A stretch of DNA of 62,907 nucleotides from positions 1-62,907 of the forward strand of contig NZ_JAQMYP010000059.1 in NCBI RefSeq assembly GCF_028369295.1. Direction: 5' to 3'. Every line of letters begins with the position of its first letter. Position 1 is the first letter of the stretch. This stretch comes from Streptomyces sp. HD. Lineage in GTDB: Bacteria > Actinomycetota > Actinomycetes > Streptomycetales > Streptomycetaceae. The notes under the pieces were generated by a model. That model was not told the origin of the DNA, made no database searches, and saw nothing but the letters and a program-made list of their open reading frames with translations. Shown here in pieces: positions 8,883-19,627 of the stretch. A program made the position numbers and the translations under genes.

Positions 8883-9761
8883 ATGACCATCACGTCCCTG
8901 TCCGTCGGCCCGAGCGTGCGGCGGATCACGCTGGATGCCGCCGGGCACACCCTGTCGGCCCTGCTGAGCGCACCTCAGGGCACGCCGCCGCGTGCCACCG
9001 TCGTCGCGCTGCACGGGGCCGGGATGAGCGCGGGGTACTTCGACGGCGGGGCCCAACCGGACGCCTCCCTCTGCGCGTTGGGAGCGCATCTGGGGTTCCA
9101 GGTCCTCGCCGTCGACCGGCCCGGCTACGGCGACTCCGCCGCCGGGCTGCCCGACGGCCTGGACCTCGCCGGGCAGGCCCGTGTCCTGCGGGCCGCGCTC
9201 GACCGCTTCGACACCGAGTACCCCGTCGGCACCGGCACCTTCCTGCTGGCGCACTCCTTCGGCGGCAAGCTCGCCCTGACCCTGGCCGCCGAGGCCCCGC
9301 CGCCCGGTCTGCTGGGCCTGGACATCTCCGGCTGCGGCCACCGCTACGCCGAGGGCTCCGCGGAACTCCTCACCGGGACCGACCGGGCCCGCTGGAGACA
9401 CAACTGGGGCCGCCTCGGCCTCTACCCGCCCGCCACCTTCCACAGCAGCGCCGACTTCGTGAAGCCGGTCCCGCAGCGGGAGTTGCGGGAGGCCTCGGAC
9501 TGGCCGGAGGCCTTCGACGTGCTCGCGCCACGCGTGCGGGTGCCCGTGCGCCTGACGTTCGCCGAGCACGAACTGTGGTGGCGGCACGACGCCGACGCCC
9601 TCGACGACCTGCGGGCGAGGCTGAGCGCCGCGCCGCGCGTGGTCGTCGACCGGCAGCCGGACGCCGGGCACAACATCAGCCTGGGCCGCACGGCCCGCGC
9701 GTACCACCTGCGCGCGCTCGCCTTCTTCGAGGAGTGCCTGCCGGAGCGGGACGGTCCATGA
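8883..9761 (+). CDS. Alpha/beta hydrolase of the polyketide cluster
   Basis: A 292-residue alpha/beta hydrolase. The oxyanion-hole region HGAGM follows strand 3, the nucleophile is Ser125 in LLAHSFGGK, and the probable catalytic histidine is His263 in PDAGHNIS. It begins four bases after the preceding stop and overlaps the MFS gene by four bases. Related hydrolases occur in kinamycin/fluostatin-type angucycline clusters and may hydrolyse esters or epoxides; the substrate here is not deducible. No signal peptide is visible, so it is probably cytoplasmic. Confidence 0.85.
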   Translation: MTITSLSVGPSVRRITLDAAGHTLSALLSAPQGTPPRATVVALHGAGMSAGYFDGGAQPDASLCALGAHLGFQVLAVDRPGYGDSAAGLPDGLDLAGQARVLRAALDRFDTEYPVGTGTFLLAHSFGGKLALTLAAEAPPPGLLGLDISGCGHRYAEGSAELLTGTDRARWRHNWGRLGLYPPATFHSSADFVKPVPQRELREASDWPEAFDVLAPRVRVPVRLTFAEHELWWRHDADALDDLRARLSAAPRVVVDRQPDAGHNISLGRTARAYHLRALAFFEECLPERDGP

Positions 9762-11071
9762 CCGTGTCCGAACCCGAGCGCCGCGGTCTGTCCCGGCGAC
9801 TGCTGGCCACCGGCCTGCGCTCGCTGACCGTCCGCAACTTCCGCCTCTTCGCAACCGGCCAGATAGCCTCCGCCACCGGCACCTGGATGATGGTCGTCGC
9901 CCAGGACTGGCTGGTCCTGGAACTGACCGGTGACTCCGGCACGGCCCTGGCCACCGTCACCGCGCTCCAGTTCACGCCGATGCTGCTGCTCACCCTGTAC
10001 GGCGGCCGGATCGCCGACCGCTACGACAAGCGCGCCCTGCTGACCGGAGCCAACGTCGTCTCCGGAGTGCTGGCGCTGCTGCTCGGCCTGCTGGTCACCG
10101 GCGACGCGGCCCGGCTGTGGCACGTCTACGTGTTCGCGCTGGCCCTGGGCGTGGCCAACGCCGTGGAGGTGCCGGCCCGGCTGTCCTTCATCGCCGAGCT
10201 CGTCGGACCGGAGCTGGTGCCCAACGCCTCCGCGCTCAGCGGCGCCTACTTCAACATCGCGCGCGTGCTGGGCCCCTCGCTGGCCGGGCTGCTGATCGAG
10301 GCGGCCGGCACCGGCACCGTGATGCTCCTGAACGCGGCCAGCTACGCGGCGACCGTCGCCGGACTGCGCGCCATGCGGCCCGAGCAACTGCACCGCCCGC
10401 CCCGCCCGGCCGCCCGCGACGCCAAGGTCACCGAGGGGCTGGCCCATCTGCGGTCCCGGCCCGACCTGGTGGCCACGCTGTCCCTGCTCGCCGCGGTGTC
10501 GCTGTTCGGCCTGAACCTCCAGCTGACCCTGCCGCTGATGGCCCGCACCGTCTTCCACACCGACGCCGCCGCCTTCGGCCTGCTCACCGCGGCACTCGCC
10601 GCCGGTTCACTGCTGGCCGCCTTCACCGGCACCCTGCGCCGGGGCCGCCCCACGGCCCGGCTGGTCATCGGCTGGGCCTGCGCGTTCGGCGCCCTGGCGG
10701 CGGCCACCGGCTGGGCACCGAACCTGCCGACGGCACTGGTGCTGCTCGTACCGACCGGCTTCGCCTCCCTGTACTTCGCACAGGCCGCCAACCACCGCGT
10801 CCAACTGGGCAGCGACCCCGCCTACCGGGGCCGCGTCATGGCCCTCTACACCCTGATCCTGCAAGGCAGCGCCCCGCTCGGCGCCCTGTTCGTGGGCGCC
10901 GTCACCCAGTACCTGGGCACCCGCTCCGCGCTCTGGGCGGGCGGCCTGCTCTCCCTCGCCGCCGCCCTCGTCGCGGCGCTCGCCGACCGCAGCGACACCC
11001 GGGCCGGAGCGACGGCGGCCAAGGCCGAGCGGACCCGGCACCACCCGACCGAGACCGGGAGCCGCCCATGA
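9758..11071 (+). CDS. MFS exporter of the polyketide cluster
   Basis: A 437-residue major facilitator protein with about 12 hydrophobic helices and the loop signature YGGRIADRYDKR between helices 2 and 3. The start ATG 9758 overlaps the hydrolase stop, and the stop overlaps the phosphopantetheinyl transferase start. Position in the middle of the biosynthetic operon suggests product efflux and self-protection, as proposed for JadL-type transporters in related clusters. It belongs to the drug-efflux/enterobactin-exporter (MFS_3) branch; the substrate is inferred from context only. Confidence 0.88.
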   Translation: MTVSEPERRGLSRRLLATGLRSLTVRNFRLFATGQIASATGTWMMVVAQDWLVLELTGDSGTALATVTALQFTPMLLLTLYGGRIADRYDKRALLTGANVVSGVLALLLGLLVTGDAARLWHVYVFALALGVANAVEVPARLSFIAELVGPELVPNASALSGAYFNIARVLGPSLAGLLIEAAGTGTVMLLNAASYAATVAGLRAMRPEQLHRPPRPAARDAKVTEGLAHLRSRPDLVATLSLLAAVSLFGLNLQLTLPLMARTVFHTDAAAFGLLTAALAAGSLLAAFTGTLRRGRPTARLVIGWACAFGALAAATGWAPNLPTALVLLVPTGFASLYFAQAANHRVQLGSDPAYRGRVMALYTLILQGSAPLGALFVGAVTQYLGTRSALWAGGLLSLAAALVAALADRSDTRAGATAAKAERTRHHPTETGSRP

Positions 11072-11930
11072 ACCTCCCACGCCTACCGAACACCCCCTAC
11101 GGCACCCGGCAGTTGGGCCCGTCGGACCTGCACCTGTGGCTGCTGCCACCCCCCGACTCACCACGCGCCGCACCGGTCGCCGAACTGGACATGCAGGAGC
11201 GGCAGCGCGCCGCCGCCTACCGCCGCCACAGCGACCGCCAGCTGTACGTCGCCGCCCATGTGGGCCTGCGCCGGGTGCTGTCGGTCTACACCGGCGTCGC
11301 ACCGCACCGTCTGGTCATCGGCCGGGAGTGGTGCGAGGAGTGCGGGGAACGGCACGGTCGCCCGGTCCTGGTCGACCTGCCGGGCGCCCCCGAGTTCTCG
11401 CTCTCGCACAGCCACGGCCTCGCCCTGGTCGCGGTGGCACACACCCGGGTCGGCGTGGACGTCCAGGCCCTGCCGTCGCAGGAGACCGTCGAAGCCTGTC
11501 TGCCGTTGCTGCACCAGGCCGAGCGCCAGGAGATCACCCGGATCCCCGCGGACCGGCGCCAGACGGCCTTCGCACGCCTCTGGTCCCGCAAGGAGGCCTA
11601 CCTGAAAGGCCTCGGCACCGGACTCGCCCGCGCCGCCGACCTCGACTACCTCGGGGAGGCCGCCGAGTCCTGGCGCCCGACCGGCTGGACGGTGCGCAAC
11701 ATCCCGCTCTGCGAGGGCCATGTCGGCGCGGCGGCGCTGGCCGGCGACAAGGACTGGCGGGCCGCCCTGCACCCGGTGCCCGCCGACTGGCTCCACACCC
11801 GGGACGCCGTGGAGCGGATCGCCACCGTCCAGCCGGGCCTGCGCACAGTCCTGCGCGCCCACGACCCGTCCGCCGTCCGCACCCACGCCCTCATCGACAC
11901 CAGGAACAGGAAGGAAAGGGCCCAGGCATC

Positions 11931-11934
<4 letters not shown>
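11068..11934 (+). CDS. 4'-phosphopantetheinyl transferase (Sfp type)
   Basis: A 288-residue Sfp-superfamily transferase with the metal-binding motif GVDVQ (Asp131) and the signature WSRKEAYLKGLG (Trp172, Lys175, Glu176). SLSHSHGLALVAV is the usual strand before it. It moves phosphopantetheine from coenzyme A to Ser43 of the cluster ACP. It is coupled to the transporter upstream and the carboxylase downstream by four-base overlaps. Cluster-borne transferases are not universal in type II systems; JadM is the known angucycline example (recollection). Confidence 0.92.
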
Positions 11935-13538
<1,604 letters not shown>

Positions 13539-13546
13539 GAGACACC

Positions 13547-13771
13547 ATGAGCCCGACTCCCACCCCGACGACCTCCGACCTGCTCACCGCCACGTCCTTG
13601 AGGGTCCTGCGCGGCGAGCCGAGCCCCGAGGAACTCGCCGCGTTCACCGCCGTGTTGACCCTGCGCCTGGCACTCCCGGACGAACCGACCTCACGACGCC
13701 CCACCACGGCGGGCTGGTCCCGCCCGGAACGCCTTCGCGCCTACAACTGCCCGAGGGCTTGGCAGGGTTGA
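13547..13771 (+). CDS. Acyl-CoA carboxylase epsilon subunit
   Basis: A 74-residue protein with the short conserved core LRVLRGEPSPEELAAFTAVL and a Trp/Arg-containing tail, characteristic of the small epsilon chains that stimulate actinobacterial acyl-CoA carboxylases. ATG 13547 is preceded by AGGAGACACC. It follows the beta subunit by eight bases, the normal arrangement. It ends the rightward biosynthetic operon; about 440 bases without a plus-strand gene follow. Confidence 0.85.
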   Translation: MSPTPTPTTSDLLTATSLRVLRGEPSPEELAAFTAVLTLRLALPDEPTSRRPTTAGWSRPERLRAYNCPRAWQG

Positions 13772-13887
13772 GGCGGCTGATCCGGCTTCTGCCGGAGCGA
13801 GTGGCAAAGCACGCCAGGAGGTGGCTGCTCTGGTGGCTCAGCACAGATCACCGACTGTTCACTCGCCCCGGCACGGCCGGCGGCCGT

Positions 13888-14165
13888 TCACGCCAGAGCC
13901 CGCCGCGCCGCGCTCGCCCGCTCGGTCATCCTGGGTGGCAGCAAGGTGGCCTCCGGTACGGCCTTCCCGTCCAGTTTCCGCATCAGTGACTCCACCGCCC
14001 GCGAGCCGACCTCCTCGGACGGCAGCGCGACCGAGGTGACCGGTACGCGCACGGACGCGGCGAGTTCGTCAGGGCAGATCGCGGTGACCGACAGGTCGCG
14101 CGGGACACGCAGGCCCAGCTGCTCGAAGGCGTCGATCAGCGACTCCAGGGACAGGCGAAGGTATG
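13888..14165 (-). pseudogene. Remnant of a LacI-family regulator (C-terminal fragment)
   Basis: On the minus strand this stretch encodes the last ~90 residues of a LacI/GalR regulator: FEQLGLRVPRDLSVTAIC, then RVPVTSVALPSEEVGSRAVE and LLPPRMTERAS. These are the last strands and helices of the sugar-binding domain. The frame loses family resemblance just before the P450 start, and the DNA-binding head is absent. It is a truncated pseudogene whose 5' part was replaced or deleted when the P450 region was joined. It fills most of the otherwise empty 13772-14212 interval. Confidence 0.75.
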
Positions 14166-14218
14166 TGCGACCCAGGGGTGAGTCAATGGGACCGTGCGGG
14201 AATCGGAGTGCCATGACG

Positions 14219-15589
14219 ATGACGACAACAGCCACACGGGCCCCGATCGTGACGGGCAGTCCGCTGCTGGGCTCGATGAGCGACCTGCTGAACGATCCCC
14301 TCGCCACCTATCTGCGGGCCCGCCGTGACCACGGCGACGTGGTGCGCTTCCGGGCCGGGCCGCCCGGGCTGCGGTCCGACATCTACGCGGTGTTCTCCGC
14401 CGAGGGCGCCCAGCAGATACTGGCCACCCAGGCCGCCAACTTCCGCAAGGACAACGTCTTCTACGAGGAACTGCGCCGGTCGGTCGGCAACGGGCTGCTC
14501 ACCAGCCAGGACGACACCTACCTGCGGCAACGCCGGCTGATACAACCGCTGTTCACCCGTCGCCGGGTGAACGGCTACGCCCATCAGGTCGCCGAGGAGG
14601 CGGCCGCCCTGGCGGACACGTGGCGTGGGGTGCCCGAGGGACCCCGGGGCCGGACCGTCGAACTGGTCGGTGAGATGCACCGGTTCGCCCTGCACGTCGT
14701 CGGCCGCATCCTGTTCGGCACGGACGTGGACAAGGCCTACGAGGTGATCGAGCGCACCCTGCCCCCGCTCCAGGAGTACTCGCTCAAGCGCGGCTTCTCA
14801 CCGGTCAAGGCGCCGCGCACCTGGCCCACCCCCGCCAACCGCCGGGCCGGCCGCCTCCAGGCCGAGCTGCACGCCCTGTGCGACGGCATCATCGACAGCC
14901 GCCGCGACCGGGACGACCAGGACGACCTGGTCACCCTCCTCGTGCACGCCGAGAACGCCGAGGACGGCAGCCTGGACCCCGCCGAACTCCGCGAGCAGGT
15001 CCTGATCTTCCTGCTGGCCGGCCACGAGACCACCGCCACCGCGCTCGCCTTCGCCCTGCACCTCCTCGCCCGGCACCCCGAGGAACAGCGGCTTGTGCGG
15101 GAGGAGGTGGGGCGGGTGCTCGGCGGCCCGGGCGGACGGGCGCCGACCGCGGCCGACATGGACGAACTGCCGTATCTGACGATGGTGTTGAAGGAGGCCA
15201 TGCGGCTGTACCCGTCCGCGCCCGTGATCGGCCGCCGCTCGGTCGCCGACGCGGAAGTGGACGGCGTACGCATACCGGCGGGCGCCGACATCCTGGTCAG
15301 CCCCTGGGTGACCCACCGCCACCCCGACCACTGGCCGGCCCCGGAGCGCTTCGACCCCACCCGCTTCACCCCGGAGGCCGAGGCGGGCCGGCCGCGCTAC
15401 GCCTGGTTCCCCTTCGGCGGCGGGCCGCGTGCCTGCATCGGCCAGTACCTGTCGATGCTGGAGTCGGTGCTCGGGCTTGCGGTGCTGCTGCGGGAGTTCA
15501 CCGTCGAGGACGCGGAGGAGGGGGAGGTTCCGGTCGGGGCGGGGATCACGCTGATGGCCAAGGGGCCTGTGCGGGTTGCGCTCCGCTAG
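14219..15589 (+). CDS. Cytochrome P450
   Basis: A 456-residue P450. I-helix motif FLLAGHETTATAL, K-helix KEAMR (ExxR), and the heme loop FPFGGGPRACIG with the axial ligand Cys406 are intact. The length and the GGGPRxCIG form are nearer to fatty-acid-hydroxylase-like P450s than to the ~400-residue CYP107/CYP105 group. ATG 14219 has GGAG nine bases upstream; ATG 14213 is an alternative but lies too close. It probably adds a late oxidation to the polyketide, which is inferred from position only. Redox partners are not encoded nearby. Its 3' end overlaps the convergent MFS gene by four bases. Confidence 0.92.
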   Translation: MTTTATRAPIVTGSPLLGSMSDLLNDPLATYLRARRDHGDVVRFRAGPPGLRSDIYAVFSAEGAQQILATQAANFRKDNVFYEELRRSVGNGLLTSQDDTYLRQRRLIQPLFTRRRVNGYAHQVAEEAAALADTWRGVPEGPRGRTVELVGEMHRFALHVVGRILFGTDVDKAYEVIERTLPPLQEYSLKRGFSPVKAPRTWPTPANRRAGRLQAELHALCDGIIDSRRDRDDQDDLVTLLVHAENAEDGSLDPAELREQVLIFLLAGHETTATALAFALHLLARHPEEQRLVREEVGRVLGGPGGRAPTAADMDELPYLTMVLKEAMRLYPSAPVIGRRSVADAEVDGVRIPAGADILVSPWVTHRHPDHWPAPERFDPTRFTPEAEAGRPRYAWFPFGGGPRACIGQYLSMLESVLGLAVLLREFTVEDAEEGEVPVGAGITLMAKGPVRVALR

Positions 15590-17067
15590 GAGGGCCGGGA
15601 GGGGTTGTTGTCTGCGGGCCCGGTTGTGGCTGGTCGCGCCCGCGCGGCGGAGCCGCGAATTGATTCAGCCCCGCGCCCCTGAAGGGGCGTTGCTGCGAGG
15701 GCGATGAGCAGGGCTGTGGCCGCTGCTGTGATCGGTATCCCGTAACCGGCCGTCGGCGACAGGTGCTCCGCCATCCATCCGCCGGCCGCGCTGCCACCCG
15801 CGATACCGCCCAGCAGCGCGGTCACGGCGAGGGTCATGCCCTCGTTCAGGTGGCCCTCCGGGGTGCGGTGCTGGACCAGGGTCATGTTGGTGATCATGGT
15901 CGGGGCCGTGGCCATGCCGGAGATCAGCAGGGCGATGGCCAGGAGCGGGAGCGAGCCGGTGAGGGTGGCGGCGAGGAGTGGCAGCGTCAGGAGCGTTGCC
16001 ATCGCCGCTATGCACCAGGGGTAGCGGTGCTCGGGGGAGCCGGAGAGCCCGAGCCGGCCGAACCAAAGGCCCGCCGCACAGGAGCCCGCCGCCTGGAGTG
16101 CGAGCACCGCACCCGCGGCCGTGCGGTGCCCCTCCGCGTCCGCGAACGCGATGGTGACGACCTCCGTCGACCCGAACACCGCGCCCATGGCGAGGCAGAC
16201 GGCCAGCAGCGGGGGCATGCCGGGGGAGCGGAGGGGGGACTTGGCGGCCGCGGTGCCCGCGGCACCGGCGTCGCCGGTCGGGACGCCGGTGTGGTCCGTG
16301 CCGGAGGTGCGTCCCCGGGGCGGCGGCTCGGTCGAGCGCTGGGCCGCGAAGGCCAGCACGCCCGTGACCAGGAGCACCACCCCGGCCAGCGTTCCCGCCT
16401 CCGGGAAGAACGTCCCGCACAGGAAGGCCGCGAGCACCGGGCCCAGCGTGAAGCACAGCTCGTCGGCGGACTGCTCGAAGGAGTTCGCGGCGTGCAGGGA
16501 GTCGGGGTCGTCCTTCAGCAGGTGGGCCCAGCGGGCCCGGGACATGCCGCCGGTGTTGGGGGTGGTCGCGGTGGCGGCGTACGCGGCGAAGAGGGTCCAG
16601 TCGGGGGCGCCGTAGCGCACGCACAGCACCATCGCGAGGCTCCCCAGCGCCGCGAGGAGCGTGGCGGGTACGGCGACCCGCGCCTGCCCGTACCGGTCGA
16701 CGAGCCGCGCGGTCCAGGGCGCGACCAGCGCGCTCGCCGCGAGCCCGGTCGCGGAGACGGCACCGGCGAGGGCGTACGACCCCCGGCTGCCGGCGATCAT
16801 CACGACCGCGCTCATGCTGAACATGCCCATGGGGAGGCGGGCGGTCAGGTTGGCGAGGGTGAAGGCGAGTGCGCCGGGGCGGGTGAAGAGACGGCGGTAC
16901 GGGCCCGGCGGGCGACGTCGCCCGCCCGTCGTCCGGGGCGTGAAGTCGACGGCGACGAGGGTGTCGGCGGTGAGCGTGAGGAGGGGAGAGGCCGGGGGTT
17001 TCGCGGCTTTCGGGTCATTCAGGGGTGACAGGGTTCTCGGGGCTTTCTCGTACGGCTGTTGCGGCAT
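15586..17067 (-). CDS. MFS transporter (DHA-type) divergent from a LysR regulator
   Basis: A 493-residue major facilitator protein with about 12 membrane helices starting near residue 65 after a long polar N-terminus. It has the loop APWTARLVDRYGQARV after helix 2. The gene is divergent from the LysR gene at 17164, a pairing usual when the regulator controls the pump. The last ~35 residues (after ALAATPLQG) are Arg/Ala/Pro-rich and derive from a dispersed repeat, so the ancestral protein probably ended earlier. It may be a second exporter or resistance gene for the cluster; this is inference. Confidence 0.87.
   Translation of the reverse strand: MPQQPYEKAPRTLSPLNDPKAAKPPASPLLTLTADTLVAVDFTPRTTGGRRRPPGPYRRLFTRPGALAFTLANLTARLPMGMFSMSAVVMIAGSRGSYALAGAVSATGLAASALVAPWTARLVDRYGQARVAVPATLLAALGSLAMVLCVRYGAPDWTLFAAYAATATTPNTGGMSRARWAHLLKDDPDSLHAANSFEQSADELCFTLGPVLAAFLCGTFFPEAGTLAGVVLLVTGVLAFAAQRSTEPPPRGRTSGTDHTGVPTGDAGAAGTAAAKSPLRSPGMPPLLAVCLAMGAVFGSTEVVTIAFADAEGHRTAAGAVLALQAAGSCAAGLWFGRLGLSGSPEHRYPWCIAAMATLLTLPLLAATLTGSLPLLAIALLISGMATAPTMITNMTLVQHRTPEGHLNEGMTLAVTALLGGIAGGSAAGGWMAEHLSPTAGYGIPITAAATALLIALAATPLQGRGAESIRGSAARARPATTGPADNNPSRPS
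15605..15689. repeat. Streptomyces dispersed GC-rich repeat, copy A
   Basis: This 85-base element carries the GGCTGGTCGCGC and GCCCCGCGCCCCTGAAGGGGC blocks that I recognise as a dispersed intergenic repeat of Streptomyces genomes. An internal near-palindrome, CGCGGCGGAGCCGCG, lies at 15641-15655. Here it is not intergenic: it encodes the last ~30 residues of the leftward MFS protein. A related copy is at 45191-45242. Confidence 0.65.
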
Positions 17068-17068
17068 G

Positions 17069-17093
17069 GATCCACCGTCGCCCGCAGTGGATC
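17069..17093. promoter_or_regulatory. Candidate LysR operator (perfect 7+11+7 inverted repeat)
   Basis: GATCCAC at 17069-17075 and its exact complement GTGGATC at 17087-17093 are separated by 11 bases. This matches the T-N11-A layout of LysR-type operators. It abuts the MFS start codon (17065-17067) and lies 70 bases before the LysR start, so binding could block MFS translation or transcription initiation and also autoregulate lysR. Confidence 0.55.
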
Positions 17094-17163
17094 AAGGGGT
17101 CCAACACCTGCTCGGCACGGATTCACGCACCCGCGTTGTAAGTCCGCCTTGTAGGTTCGCCGC

Positions 17164-18135
17164 ATGCCCGCTCCCGCTCATCTCGACCCCCGCCTCCTGC
17201 GCGCCTTCCTCGCGGTGGCGGAGGAACTGCACTTCACACGCGCCGCAGCCCGTCTGTACGTCGCCCAGCAGGCGCTCAGCCGGGACGTGCGGCGGCTGGA
17301 GCGGGAGCTGGGCGCCGAGCTGTTCGTGCGGACGACCCGGCAGGTCACCCTGACCGCCGACGGCGAGCGACTGGTGCCGCACGCCCGCCGCGCCCTCCAG
17401 GCGCAGGACGACCTGCTCGCCGCGTTCGGTCAGGCCCGCGCCCTGCTGGTGGACGTCAACTCCCCGGGCCTCGGCACCCCCCGCCGGGTCCTGCACCGGG
17501 CCCGGGAACTCGCCCCCGAGTACGAGCTCATGGCCCGCTACGAGAGCGGTCTTACGGGGGCGGTCGGCGAGCTGGTCGCCGGGCGGCTGGACGTGTCGTT
17601 CGGCCGGTTCGCGGGGCTGGACCCGGCGCTGCGGACAGGGCTCGACCACCAGCCGGTCCGCTACGAGCCGATGGCGATCCTGCTCCCCGATGGCGATCCG
17701 CTGGCCGAAATGGATCGGGTGCCGCTGGCCGCGCTGGCCGGCCGGACCGTGTACGCCGGGTCCGGCAACGCCCGTACGCCGGAGTGGACCGACCTCGCGC
17801 ACCGACTGTTCGACGGACGGGGCATCGAGGTCGCCGCGCCCTCCCCGCTCGCGGTGGGTGACGAGGAGTTCCAGCGGATCATGGCCAAGACGCGGGCCCC
17901 GATCCTGGCCGTCGTCGACTTTCCAGCCATGCCCGGGACCGTGTTGCGTCCCTTGATCGATCCCGTGCCGCTGTCGCCCGTGTCACTGGTGTGGCGAAAG
18001 GGCCTGGTGCACCCCGCATTCGACGCCGTTCGACGGGCGGTGGCGCAGATCGCGGCCGAGGAGGGATGGCTGCGGCGACCCGCCGAGGGATGGATTCCAG
18101 CCATCGATTTGGCCACGATGAACGTCCACAAGTGA
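17164..18135 (+). CDS. LysR-family transcriptional regulator
   Basis: A 323-residue regulator. The N-terminal winged helix-turn-helix (LRAFLAVAEELHFTRAAARL, then AQQALSRDVRRLERELGAEL) is followed by a periplasmic-binding-like effector domain from about residue 95. Spacing to the divergent MFS start is 96 bases and contains a perfect inverted repeat at 17069-17093. It most likely controls the MFS gene and itself; the effector could be a cluster product. No TTA codon was noticed in the stretches checked. Confidence 0.92.
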   Translation: MPAPAHLDPRLLRAFLAVAEELHFTRAAARLYVAQQALSRDVRRLERELGAELFVRTTRQVTLTADGERLVPHARRALQAQDDLLAAFGQARALLVDVNSPGLGTPRRVLHRARELAPEYELMARYESGLTGAVGELVAGRLDVSFGRFAGLDPALRTGLDHQPVRYEPMAILLPDGDPLAEMDRVPLAALAGRTVYAGSGNARTPEWTDLAHRLFDGRGIEVAAPSPLAVGDEEFQRIMAKTRAPILAVVDFPAMPGTVLRPLIDPVPLSPVSLVWRKGLVHPAFDAVRRAVAQIAAEEGWLRRPAEGWIPAIDLATMNVHK

Positions 18136-18280
18136 CACGCGGCAACCACGAAACCTCCGCGTGCGCTACATTCATGGCCTGAGCACGGTGTGGTAAAGGG
18201 GGGCGCTCGGCCGGGTGGGGGCTCGGTACGACGACGGGTGCTCAGTGTCGTACGCGCACCCGGAACGGTCCCGTGGGGGG

Positions 18281-19627
18281 ATGTGCGTGCGCGTGAAGAA
18301 GTGGCGAGAAGAAGCCCAACCGGAGTGGCCCGAGGTGGTCTCGGGTCCCGGTGGCGGTTCTTCCGCAGGGGGTTCGAGGGGTGACACCCAGGCCTTCCCG
18401 GCGACCGGGGAGACCGGGGTGCGTGGTCAGGGCCATCGCTCCCGATCCGAGGCAAGGGAGACGGAGATACTCCACGGTGGCGGGCGTTCCTTCTCGGACG
18501 CCGACGAGACCCAGTTCATCCGAGGCGGTTCCGCGGCGTCCGCATCCGACGCCGACGAGACCGCCGTGCTGCCGACGGTCGGGAGACCGGCGGACGTACA
18601 CCGGCCGACCGGCAGACCCGACACGCACGTGCCCACCGGCAGGCCGAACGCACACCGGCCCACCGGCATGACCGACGGCTGGTCGGCCTTCGACCGTCCC
18701 TCGGCCGCCGCTTCCGGTCCGAGAAGAAATGACTCGGTCCCGCCTTCCGTGGACGACGCCTACGCGGCGCCCCGCGACACCCAGGTGTTCCCGGCGACCC
18801 CCGGCGAGACGACGCATGCGCCGGTGGCCCGCGATCCGTGGGCGGAGCCCGAGGAGTCGGGAGAGCCCGCGGGCCGGGCGCGCACCGCCGTCCCCGGCGG
18901 CGCCACCCACGACCCGCACGAGGTCACCATCCAGCTCGACGGCGTCGGCCTCCAGCTGGACGGCAGGCTGCGCGCGGCCAAGGACGCCCCTGGCGGCGGC
19001 GACGGATCCGAAGGGCCCGTGTTCGTCGACGAGTCGGGCCGCCGCAGCCGCCTGTACCGCCGTATCGGCATGGCGGTCGGCCTGGCCTGCGCGGTCTACG
19101 CCGTGGTCATCGTCGCCACCCTGCTGTCCGGCAACTCCGACGCGCCCTGGCTGCCCGTCGAGAACCCCAAGGAGCAGCCGGCCGGCCAGGTCGACACCCC
19201 GCCGCTGCCCGCGGAGACGGCACCGCAGCCCTCCGGCACCGGCAGCGCCTCGCCGGGCGCCTCCCCGACGGCCAGTACCGGTACGTCCCTGTCCCCGGGC
19301 GCCGACACCACCGCGCCCGGCACGTCCGCGAGCACCGGCACCGGCGCCTCCGCCGGCCCGAAGCCGACCGCCACGAAGCCCACCACGAACCCGGGCACGA
19401 ATCCCACCGCGGACCCCGAGCCGACCATCGAGCCCACCGTCCCCGACCCCGACCCGACCCCGACGGACGGCGGTGGCCCCACCGAGGGACCCACCGACAC
19501 GCCGACCACCGTCGACCCCGCCACCGACACGGTCGCGGGCGGTCCGAGCAACCCGAGCCCCATCGCACAGGAGCCGGGCGACACCGCCTCCTCGTCCGCC
19601 GCACCGTTCCCGGAGTACACCCTCTGA
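18281..19627 (+). CDS. matA: MatA-like membrane-anchored protein with Pro/Thr/Ser-rich extracytoplasmic tail
   Basis: A 448-residue protein without a known catalytic domain. About 265 polar residues precede one membrane segment (GMAVGLACAVYAVVIVATLL), followed by about 150 residues rich in Pro, Thr, Ser and Gly. ATG 18281 lies directly after a G-tract; in-frame GTG codons at 18287 and 18293 are better spaced alternatives. The stop overlaps matB, so the two are coupled. By recollection, matA and matB of S. coelicolor make poly-beta-1,6-N-acetylglucosamine needed for pellet formation, and matA lies in this order. The symbol rests on that position, not on a diagnostic motif. Confidence 0.7.
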   Translation: MCVRVKKWREEAQPEWPEVVSGPGGGSSAGGSRGDTQAFPATGETGVRGQGHRSRSEARETEILHGGGRSFSDADETQFIRGGSAASASDADETAVLPTVGRPADVHRPTGRPDTHVPTGRPNAHRPTGMTDGWSAFDRPSAAASGPRRNDSVPPSVDDAYAAPRDTQVFPATPGETTHAPVARDPWAEPEESGEPAGRARTAVPGGATHDPHEVTIQLDGVGLQLDGRLRAAKDAPGGGDGSEGPVFVDESGRRSRLYRRIGMAVGLACAVYAVVIVATLLSGNSDAPWLPVENPKEQPAGQVDTPPLPAETAPQPSGTGSASPGASPTASTGTSLSPGADTTAPGTSASTGTGASAGPKPTATKPTTNPGTNPTADPEPTIEPTVPDPDPTPTDGGGPTEGPTDTPTTVDPATDTVAGGPSNPSPIAQEPGDTASSSAAPFPEYTL

